Source: DASQDT01 sp036380435
Lineage (GTDB): Bacteria > Acidobacteriota > Blastocatellia > Pyrinomonadales > Pyrinomonadaceae
Direction of reading: 5' to 3'
Length of the DNA stretch: 5,505 bases
Assembly (NCBI GenBank): GCA_036380435.1
Contig: DASVES010000409.1
Location: 1 to 5,505, forward strand
The position numbers were made by a program, and so were the translations under genes. Positions 1 through 4,782 of this stretch are shown one piece after another; the stretch's first letter is position 1; the number at the start of each line of letters is the position of its first letter. The notes under the pieces were generated by a model. The model was not told the origin of the DNA. It did no database searches and saw nothing but the letters and a program-made list of their open reading frames with translations.

Positions 1-3
1 GGC

Positions 4-34
4 TTGAAGTTCTTTCGCCCCTCCGGGGCTTCAA
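4..34. repeat. Nested inverted repeat (hairpin 1)
   Basis: TTGAAG (4-9) is complementary to CTTCAA (29-34), and inside it CCCC (18-21) pairs with GGGG (25-28) across a TCC loop. It lies beyond the 3' end of the minus-strand cupin gene, next to two further hairpins. There is no T-run on either side, so a classic intrinsic terminator is not supported. The role is unknown. Confidence 0.5.
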
Positions 35-42
35 ATACTTTC

Positions 43-84
43 CGGCATCTGTTCCCCGGTCTCACGACCGGGGAACAGATGCCG
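43..84. repeat. Perfect 19-bp inverted repeat with 4-nt loop (hairpin 2)
   Basis: Positions 43-61 are exactly complementary to 66-84, with only TCAC as loop. This is a stable, mismatch-free stem of 19 bp. It sits about 60 bp past the stop codon of the minus-strand cupin gene and could act as a terminator or mRNA 3' stabiliser for it. In the minus-strand direction it is followed by GGAAAGTATTTG rather than a T-run, so a standard Rho-independent terminator is not clear. It could also be a REP-like or palindromic mobile repeat, which one copy cannot decide. Confidence 0.8.
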
Positions 85-98
85 CCGCCTCCGGCGGC
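84..98. repeat. Short GC hairpin (hairpin 3)
   Basis: GCCGCC (84-89) pairs with GGCGGC (93-98) around a TCC loop, directly abutting the 19-bp stem. It shares the TCC loop with hairpin 1. Short GC palindromes are common by chance in DNA this rich in G+C, so on its own it would mean little. Its interest is its position in a row of three hairpins. Confidence 0.5.
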
Positions 99-143
99 TG
101 GCGGTGCCTATGACTTCTAACGCGCGCCCTTCGCCGCATTCAC

Positions 144-668
144 CTACTTCTTCTTGAATACGTCGTCCTCCGGGTTAACGAAGACGGCCTGAAACGGCCC
201 CGTGCCATGCACCTGAACGATGGTCTCGCCCTTCGACAGGGCGTAGTGCGGGACGTTCTTCGGCGAGACGAGGTAAGCGCCCGCGCCGAACTCCTGCGCG
301 CCCGTCAGGTCGTACTTCTCTCCCATGCCCATGACCCACGTTCCCGTGATGACGGTTAAGTGCTCGTCGAACGGGTGCCAGTGCGGCGGCACCTTCAGCC
401 CGTCGCGGTGCTTGATGCGGATGACGTAGTGCGAGCCGGCGGCTGCGGGGTCGCCTTCCAGCACGGCGATCTCCGCGCCCTCGTAGAAGGGCTTCCACTG
501 AATCGTCTCCGGCTGGAGCGCGACGTGAAAGCTGTGTCCGGCGACGTGCTCGGCCGGCGCGACGTGCATCGCGGGCGCGATCTCGGCCGCCCGCTCCCGG
601 CCCGCCTGCGCGAAGATGGCGCACGCCGCCAGCAGCACGAGTGGGTATGCGAAAATGTGTCTTCTCAT
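144..668 (-). CDS. Exported cupin-domain protein
   Basis: This is a 174-residue protein with one cupin beta-barrel. The first cupin motif is clear at residues 90-109, with H96, H98 and E102 as probable metal ligands. The second is looser at about 128-147 and offers H141 as the fourth ligand. Cupins of this size bind a metal and act as small dioxygenases, isomerases or binding proteins; the substrate cannot be read from sequence. The N-terminus is an export signal: Arg-Arg, then a hydrophobic stretch at 6-21. A signal peptidase I site after A22 (AQA) is possible, but L13-A14-A15-C16 also matches a lipobox, so it may be a lipoprotein. The ATG start is supported by GGAGG-type Shine-Dalgarno sequence on the minus strand (complement of 679-686), about 10 nt upstream. 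It ends in three lysines. It is transcribed divergently from the ankyrin gene. Confidence 0.9.
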   Translation of the reverse strand: MRRHIFAYPLVLLAACAIFAQAGRERAAEIAPAMHVAPAEHVAGHSFHVALQPETIQWKPFYEGAEIAVLEGDPAAAGSHYVIRIKHRDGLKVPPHWHPFDEHLTVITGTWVMGMGEKYDLTGAQEFGAGAYLVSPKNVPHYALSKGETIVQVHGTGPFQAVFVNPEDDVFKKK

Positions 669-812
669 CGTCTCGCGTCTCCTCCCGGTGGCCCCGTTGA
701 GCCGTCCTACTCTTAACGCGCAGTGCGGCGGCGAAAAGGATCATCTCCCACGCTCGTGGGCGAACGCGCGCGCCGGCGGGGGCCGTGGCGCGCGGCGAAC
801 AGTTCACGCCTG

Positions 813-841
813 TTGTGGCCGCGTGCGCCGGCCGTTATACT
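813..841 (+). promoter_or_regulatory. Candidate sigma70-type promoter for the ankyrin gene
   Basis: TTGTGG (813-818) and TATACT (836-841) are separated by exactly 17 bp. The -10 box matches five of six consensus positions and the -35 box three of six. Transcription would begin near 848, leaving a leader of about 100 nt before the ATG at 952. This favours the ATG at 952 over any earlier in-frame start, since an earlier start at 616 would lie upstream of the promoter and inside the cupin gene. It is a single match by eye in the 283-bp divergent intergenic region (669-951), where I see no other convincing site. Confidence 0.4.
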
Positions 842-951
842 CCAACGTGCGGGCCTGCTCGCCACGCGCGGCGCGGCGACAAAGTCTCGAAATTTATCCC
901 GCGAAGCGGACGCGCGGGCCCGACACGCCGCACCGGCCGCCGACTGCTCTC

Positions 952-2418
952 ATGGCTCAGGAACTCTTCAACTCACAGGATTGGATAAGCGCGGCCGACC
1001 GCGGCGACGCGGACACCGTCGAAAGGTTTCTGGCCGAGGGCGCCGACGTTGACGTGTGCACGCCGGGCAGCGAGACGGCCCTGATGCGCGCCGCCGCGCG
1101 TGGCCACGCCCCGCTCGTCCGCGTGCTCCTCACGCGCGGCGCCGACCCGAACCTTAGTCGGCGCGACGGCTGGACGGCGCTCATGCTCGCAGCCTTCTTC
1201 GGCCACGCCGAGACGGCGCGCGAACTCCTGCGCCGCGGAGCCGACATCGAGGCGACCGACCGCAACGGCTCGACGGCCTCCAAGTGGGCCACCTCGCGCG
1301 GCCACCTCGAGGTCGCGCGGCTCATCAACGACGCCTCAGCGGCGGGCGTGTCGATTGAGAAGGAGATTGAAAAGGTTGCGCCCGTCGTGGAGACGGGGAA
1401 GGACGCGAAGGCCGACACGCTGCGGCCAATCGCGCCGACGCCGGAGCGTGCGCCGGAAATCAACGCCGCCGTTACGCCGCCGATACTGACGCCGACGAGC
1501 GCCGCAAGGCGGGTCGAACCAGCGGGCGATGCGCGGGAAGAATTGGACGAAGTCACCATCGCCACCGCCGTCAGGAAGTCCTCCGCCGCGCCTGCCGCGC
1601 CGACCCACGCTCCCACACCCGCGCAGGTCTTCATGCAAGCGCACGCACCCGCACCAATCCCGGCGCACACGCACGCGCCGCCGGCCGCTTCAATCTTCGA
1701 GCGCGCGGATGAGTTGCGTGCGGAGATGTTAGCCGTTTCACCTGAGGTCAGGAGGGAAGTTAACGAGCTGGCCGCGCGCGCGGCGCGGCGCGCGGACGGC
1801 GGCGCACGCTTCTGGCGCTCGGCGGCGCTCGGGATGGCGCTCCTGGCCGTCGGCGCCGCCCTGCTCGCTTACAAATTCGGTGGCGCGGGCGCACCCTCGG
1901 CCGGCGACGGCGCGCGCTTCGCGGCCACGCCCGAGGCGTCGGCGCAACCCGCGACGGCCGCGCCCATCGAGATGCAGCCGGCCGTGCCCGTCACGCCCAT
2001 CGCCTCGCCCCTGCCCGCAGACCCCGCCTCGCAGGGCGTCGGCACGGTGGGCCTTGCGCCGGGGACACAGCCGAGCGTCCCGACATACTTCCCGCCCGCC
2101 ACGACCGACGCGGCGACCACGGTCGAGACCGCCCGGCCGCGTGAGACATATCCGGCCAACCAGCCGGCCGGGCGCGCGTCCGGCGGCGATCCGGCATTGG
2201 TTAATCTCGGGCAGTCGGAGCGAACGGCCGACGATGCGCCGGCGCTTCCGACGCGTCGGCCACAGGACTCCGCCGCGTCCGACAACACGCGCACCGAGGC
2301 CCCGGCGACGCGCCCCGCGCGCGACGACTCCGCGCAGAGAAGCACCCGCACCACCCGTCCGGCCGACGAGCCGCGCCCCACACCGACGCCGAAGGGCAAA
2401 GTCGTCAACTGGCCCTGA
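952..2418 (+). CDS. Ankyrin-repeat, single-pass membrane protein with Pro/Ala/Thr-rich tail
   Basis: This is a 488-residue protein in three parts. Residues 9-127 hold about four ankyrin repeats: a degenerate first one, two full ones near 38-70 and 71-103 with the TALM-AA-GH-LL-GAD pattern, and a last one at 104-127. Residues 128-286 are a Pro/Ala-rich linker, with a charged, probably helical stretch near its end. Residues 289-307 form one hydrophobic helix, preceded by many arginines, which by the positive-inside rule puts the ankyrin part in the cytoplasm. Residues 308-488 are a low-complexity Pro/Ala/Thr/Arg tail, predicted to lie outside the inner membrane. Ankyrin repeats bind proteins, so a scaffold or signalling role is an inference. 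I chose the ATG at 952 because the ankyrin fold begins right after it and the longer ORF overlaps the cupin gene. No good Shine-Dalgarno precedes it. The tail has no recognised domain. Confidence 0.85.
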   Translation: MAQELFNSQDWISAADRGDADTVERFLAEGADVDVCTPGSETALMRAAARGHAPLVRVLLTRGADPNLSRRDGWTALMLAAFFGHAETARELLRRGADIEATDRNGSTASKWATSRGHLEVARLINDASAAGVSIEKEIEKVAPVVETGKDAKADTLRPIAPTPERAPEINAAVTPPILTPTSAARRVEPAGDAREELDEVTIATAVRKSSAAPAAPTHAPTPAQVFMQAHAPAPIPAHTHAPPAASIFERADELRAEMLAVSPEVRREVNELAARAARRADGGARFWRSAALGMALLAVGAALLAYKFGGAGAPSAGDGARFAATPEASAQPATAAPIEMQPAVPVTPIASPLPADPASQGVGTVGLAPGTQPSVPTYFPPATTDAATTVETARPRETYPANQPAGRASGGDPALVNLGQSERTADDAPALPTRRPQDSAASDNTRTEAPATRPARDDSAQRSTRTTRPADEPRPTPTPKGKVVNWP

Positions 2419-2451
2419 CCCCGCCACGTCGGACGGACGCCACCTATTTTC

Positions 2452-2595
2452 AGCTTAACTACTCTAGCCCCCCTCTTTTTATAAGTTTCATGGGCCGGCC
2501 GCAGGGATCGGGTCTTAATTGATTTGTGAAGGCCCTCCCCTTGGGGTGTATGAGCAGCGGGGCGATGCGCGGTCGGGTGCATGCCGTTGTCAGGT
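2452..2595 (-). other. attC site of cassette 2 (degenerate)
   Basis: Read on the minus strand, the R'' core is ACCTGAC (complement of 2589-2595), which departs from RYYYAAC at one position. Its neighbourhood resembles the attC beside intI: the 13-nt block GATGCGCGGTCGG (2564-2576) recurs exactly at 4008-4020. CCGGCCGC (2495-2502) pairs with GCGGTCGG (2569-2576) with one wobble, and CATG (2489-2492) pairs with CATG (2580-2583). The R' core is unclear. The best match to GTTRRRY is GTTAAGC (complement of 2452-2458), but it lies about 30 nt further out than symmetry predicts. Either the site has an insertion or its R' end has decayed. It begins 19 nt after the SH3 gene's stop codon, as expected for a cassette. 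Confidence 0.5.
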
Positions 2596-2614
2596 GGCGC
2601 ACGCGGCCCCCGGT

Positions 2615-3184
2615 TTAGCTACAATTCGTGAGTGCATTCGAGCAGAGCGTGCCAGGAGCCGCCCAACCCTTCACCCCCTTATGCTCGACGTACATCCACC
2701 GGCCACGGCATCCACGCACCGTGGCCCCGCCCCCGTCAACCGGAACCCTGACGAGAACGCGGCCCTTCGCCACGGGCCCGCGATAGAGAGGACTCCCACC
2801 GTCCAACCCGCCCACGCCGTCGACGCTGAGCAGCGAGCCGTGTACCCACCCCATCCCCTTGAAGAGAACCCGCTCCGTGTCACCGCCCTGCTCTACCGCG
2901 CGGTCGATTCTCACCCACTCACCCTGCGAGCCCGTGAGATGGACAAGGATGCCATCGACATCCTGATTCGGCAGATTGCCGACGACCTGATAATTAGCTC
3001 CCGGCCCCGAGCGCACGTTCATCCCGCGGGGGTCCGGGTCGTTGGCATACGCCTCCGCGTCGCAGGCAACGGTGCCGCCGCCGCCCGCCTTCCGCTGAGC
3101 GTGCGCGGGGCTGGCGCCCCCTGGGGCGAGGATGGCCAGCCCCGCGCAGAGGGCGAACGCAATAATTTTGGTTGTGTCACTCAT
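2615..3184 (-). CDS. Secreted SH3-domain protein (cassette 2 cargo)
   Basis: This is a 189-residue protein with a signal peptide: K6, a hydrophobic core at 7-20, and AHA before Q30 as the likely cleavage site. A bacterial SH3 domain (SH3_3 type) spans about residues 53-120, marked by MNVRSGPG (55-62), the EWVRI strand (89-93) and GWVHGSLL (112-119). A second, degenerate SH3-like segment follows at about 154-181 (TVRGCRGRW, then GWAAPGTLC). Such domains commonly bind cell-wall peptides or other ligands outside the cytoplasm; the target here is unknown. Four cysteines in the mature part (C41, C159, C181, C188) may form disulfides. An in-frame ATG 13 codons earlier lies inside the preceding attC site. 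I prefer the start at 3184 because AGAAGG sits 6 nt upstream and the signal peptide then begins normally. It is one complete integron cassette gene. Confidence 0.85.
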   Translation of the reverse strand: MSDTTKIIAFALCAGLAILAPGGASPAHAQRKAGGGGTVACDAEAYANDPDPRGMNVRSGPGANYQVVGNLPNQDVDGILVHLTGSQGEWVRIDRAVEQGGDTERVLFKGMGWVHGSLLSVDGVGGLDGGSPLYRGPVAKGRVLVRVPVDGGGATVRGCRGRWMYVEHKGVKGWAAPGTLCSNALTNCS

Positions 3185-3190
3185 AGCGCA

Positions 3191-3196
3191 CCTTCT
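3191..3196 (-). promoter_or_regulatory. Shine-Dalgarno fixing the SH3 gene start
   Basis: On the minus strand AGAAGG lies 6 nt before the ATG at 3184. The alternative upstream ATG at 3223 is within the attC R' core and has no comparable ribosome-binding sequence, so this site decides the start. Confidence 0.65.
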
Positions 3197-3221
3197 CTCA
3201 GTGCCAGAATAACATTGGGGC

Positions 3222-3309
3222 ATCTAACGCCCGGCATCAGCCGCGCGCACGGGCCATAGATGATAAAAGCCAACGTGATTTGCGCGTCCGCTGCATACCG
3301 TTGTTAGGC
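3222..3309 (-). other. attC recombination site of cassette 1 (88 bp)
   Basis: Read on the minus strand this is a textbook attC (59-base element). R'' is GCCTAAC (complement of 3303-3309) and R' is GTTAGAT (complement of 3222-3228); both fit the RYYYAAC and GTTRRRY consensus. The inner arms pair between 3238-3249 and 3281-3293, with one mismatch and one unpaired base (T3287 on the plus strand, A in cassette orientation). An unpaired base at this place is the extrahelical base that IntI recognises in folded attC strands. Recombination would occur between G3228 and the adjacent TT of the R' core, as read on the minus strand. The site starts 24 nt after the stop codon of the cassette 1 ORF. Confidence 0.9.
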
Positions 3310-3333
3310 GCGGCTGATAATTTACTCCTCGGT

Positions 3334-3915
3334 TTAATCCTCAGGCGACGGCACTACCTTCCAGGAGATAGCGCAGTGATCATTACGCTCAAGAGCATCG
3401 ACCCGGAACATCGCATACAGGTCAGATTCCCGATTCTTGATATGCACCACGTACATATGGCCGGCCACTGCTTGTGTCACCCGGCCGTCGGAAGATGACT
3501 CGAACGTTTCATCTATCCCTGGGAATCTAATACCAGTCGACAGCTGAGGGTTAGCCGGGAGGAAGGGCGTGTGGTGGATGTCAGACCACTCTAATTCGCC
3601 CAAATCTTTAATCCGGCTCGGGTCTTCACCACCCATTGAGACGCTGAACCAATCCGTATCGCCATCAATGGAGATACTCCCATACAGAAGATGTGCACGA
3701 TTGAAAGTGAGGCGCTCCCATCCTTCCACATCGCTCCTGACGCCATGCCGGAAATTGAAGGCTGATCTTCCGTAACCATCATCCTTGTGTGTGATTCTGG
3801 AGAAGAGCGTGATTGTTTGGGGTAGAGTTTGCAACTCAGCCCTCTGGCCGCGCGCTAGCAAACTGAACGACGTGCCAACCAGAAAGGCAATACCTATCAA
3901 GGTTTTGTTTCTCAC
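3334..3915 (-). CDS. Secreted protein of unknown function (cassette 1 cargo)
   Basis: This is a 193-residue protein that I cannot assign to a named family. The N-terminus looks like an export signal: R2, K4, then a hydrophobic stretch at 6-20, though no clean AXA site follows. The rest is soluble and rich in aromatic and charged residues. Distinct stretches are DGDTDWFSV (84-92), GELEWSDIHHTPFLP (106-120) and a beta-like segment GHMYVVHIKN...DLYAMFRV (152-172). There is one cysteine outside the signal region, C181. The start is GTG, supported by AAAGGAGG 5 nt upstream. By eye the gene is close to 50% G+C, clearly lower than the ankyrin and cupin genes, which suggests a different origin. It fills one integron cassette, starting about 28 nt after the leading recombination point. 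The mix of strands and exposed aromatics could suggest a beta-sandwich binding protein, but this is weak. Confidence 0.8.
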   Translation of the reverse strand: MRNKTLIGIAFLVGTSFSLLARGQRAELQTLPQTITLFSRITHKDDGYGRSAFNFRHGVRSDVEGWERLTFNRAHLLYGSISIDGDTDWFSVSMGGEDPSRIKDLGELEWSDIHHTPFLPANPQLSTGIRFPGIDETFESSSDGRVTQAVAGHMYVVHIKNRESDLYAMFRVDALERNDHCAISWKVVPSPED

Positions 3916-3920
3916 GCCCG

Positions 3921-3928
3921 CCTCCTTT
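3921..3928 (-). promoter_or_regulatory. Strong Shine-Dalgarno for the GTG start of cassette 1
   Basis: AAAGGAGG on the minus strand, 5 nt before the GTG at 3915, is a near-perfect complement of the 16S rRNA 3' end. It identifies the non-ATG start and lies in the short leader between the attC crossover and the ORF, so the cassette carries its own ribosome-binding site. Confidence 0.8.
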
Positions 3929-3937
3929 CAACTTTGC

Positions 3938-4039
3938 GCCTAACGCCGGAGCTAAGCCGCCGCGCATCCAACTGCGACAGCGCCAAGTTCTCGATAAGAG
4001 GCCGCCTGATGCGCGGTCGGCTTGAGCGACTTGTCAGGC
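3938..4039 (-). other. attC recombination site adjoining the broken intI (102 bp)
   Basis: Read on the minus strand, R'' is GCCTGAC (complement of 4033-4039) and R' is GTTAGGC (complement of 3938-3944). The two pair fully, with one G-T wobble. The inner arms are very strong: 3954-3968 pairs with 4008-4023 over 15 bp, interrupted only by a single unpaired base at T4017 (A in cassette orientation), the extrahelical base typical of attC. A variable central region of about 40 nt lies between the arms. The palindromic two-arm structure identifies it as attC and not attI. No ORF lies between it and the integrase remnant, so it is the leftover attC of a cassette whose body has been lost. Its R' end supplies the left junction of cassette 1. 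Confidence 0.87.
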
Positions 4040-4706
4040 AACGTGCGCCACCCCAGGGAGATGGGCGCCACCGAGGTGACGGCGTTCCTCTCTCACCTCG
4101 CCACGGCCCGCAACGTCTCGGCCTCGACCCAGAACCAGGCGCTCTCGGCCCTGCTCTTCCTTTACCGGGATGTGCTCGGCATGACGCTGCCCTGGCTCGG
4201 CGACCCGCTCACGTCCCGGCTGTCTTCACCAGGGAGGAGGTGCGCGCCGTCCTCTCGCACCGCTCCGGCCAGAAGTGGCTGATGGCTTCCTTCCTCTACG
4301 GCTCGGGGCTCAGGCTCTCCGAGTGTCTGAAGTTGAGGGTCGAGGTGCGTGGACTTCGGCTATGGTGAGGTCGTGGTCAGGGACGGCAAAGGCGGCAAAG
4401 ACAGGCGCACGCCGCTACCCGGCCCACTGTCCGATCCCTTCCGCATCCACCTCTGGCGTGTGAAGGCCCTGCACGAGCACGATCTGCGAGCCGGCTTCGG
4501 CTGCGTCGAGTTGCCTCAGGCGCTCTCGCGTAAGTACCCGCGCGCCTGCCGCGAGTCAAGGAAGCGATGCGCGCGGTAAGGCTCACACCAAGCACGGGGG
4601 CTGTCACACCCTTCGCCACTCGTTCGCCACGCACCTGCTCGATGACGGCTACGACCTGCGGACGATCCAGCAGCTGTAGCGGCGGGGCGTGGAGCCACAC
4701 CGGTAA
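4040..4706 (+). pseudogene. intI: Integron integrase (IntI) pseudogene
   Basis: This is a tyrosine recombinase of the integron integrase type, broken into several frames. Homology starts abruptly at RHPREMGA (from about 4043), so roughly the first 40 residues are missing. The N-terminal part continues through SASTQNQALSALLFLYR to LPWLGD. The frame changes near 4203-4215, giving VFTREEVRAVL and GSGLRLSE with the first catalytic Arg (4312-4314). An extra base near 4344-4348 shifts frame again to VDFGYGEVVVRDGKGGKDR and LPQALSRKYP, part of the segment peculiar to IntI and absent from XerC/D. About 45 residues are then deleted near 4555, followed by another frame change near 4578-4581. The HTLRHSFATHLL box is intact (His 4605-4607, Arg 4614-4616), but a TAG stop (4677-4679) and a deletion remove the GH box and the catalytic Tyr. 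Only a short tail like RGV remains. It cannot encode an active enzyme. Confidence 0.88.
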
Positions 4707-4723
4707 AGGCACGTCGCGGACGC

Positions 4724-4750
4724 CCTTCCTGATTTTTGGCGGCAGGAAGG
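4724..4750. repeat. Small inverted repeat between intI remnant and DUF4214 gene
   Basis: CCTTCCTG (4724-4731) is complementary to CAGGAAGG (4743-4750), leaving an 11-nt loop that contains five Ts. It lies between the 3' ends of two convergent genes, where a terminator would be expected. The T-run is in the loop and not after the stem, so an intrinsic terminator is not well supported. Nothing else recognisable lies in 4707-4782. Confidence 0.4.
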
Positions 4751-4782
4751 CCCACCGCCGAGGGGGCAGAGTTGGTGGCCTA

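Larger units (their letters stand above)
2452..4706. mobile_element. Decayed integron: broken intI plus two gene cassettes
   Basis: The unit consists of an IntI pseudogene on the plus strand (4040-4706) and, divergent from it, two minus-strand ORFs each followed closely by an attC site. This is the standard integron layout: integrase on one side, cassettes reading away from it. Cassette 1 runs from the crossover in the first attC (about 3943) to that in the second (about 3228), and cassette 2 from about 3227 to about 2458. The ORFs start within about 45 nt of the cassette's leading edge and stop 19-24 nt before their attC, the tight packing expected of cassettes. No attI site and no Pc promoter are visible; they appear to have gone with the 5' end of intI. 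With no working integrase here, the array could move only if an integrase were supplied in trans. The left boundary is the least certain part. Confidence 0.8.

Noticed and set aside
112..130. TCTAACGCGCG near 116 as a possible fourth attC core, making the cupin gene a cassette
   Set aside because: No matching second core or paired arms could be found between it and the cupin stop codon, and the palindromes there lack the R/L arm spacing of attC.
712..760. CTTAACGCGCAGTGCGG near 713 as an attC core
   Set aside because: No GTTRRRY partner with complementary arms was found downstream within attC length.
616..951. N-terminal extension of the ankyrin ORF by 112 codons
   Set aside because: It overlaps the start of the cupin gene, lies upstream of the candidate promoter, has no ankyrin-like or other recognisable sequence, and the ankyrin fold begins just after the ATG at 952.
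957..1670. 237-codon minus-strand ORF opposite the ankyrin repeats
   Set aside because: It is the reverse complement of clearly coding ankyrin sequence; its Ser/Ala/Arg-rich content is typical of an antisense shadow.
2471..2485. Terminator for the ankyrin gene at the T-run 2476-2480
   Set aside because: There is no stable GC hairpin immediately before the T-run, and the region is better explained as part of the degenerate attC.
1738..2582. Minus-strand and alternate-frame ORFs over the ankyrin protein tail
   Set aside because: They are Arg/Gly/Ala-rich shadow frames of a very GC-rich low-complexity region, with no ribosome-binding site or domain.
2519..3259. Long plus-strand ORF of 246 codons opposite the SH3 gene
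   Set aside because: It is antisense to a gene with clear domain motifs and a signal peptide, runs through both attC sites, and looks like random GC-rich translation.
4022..4282. A short independent gene of 86 codons starting at 4022
   Set aside because: Its apparent start lies inside the attC arm, and its protein is an internal IntI fragment that loses homology at the frame change near 4205.
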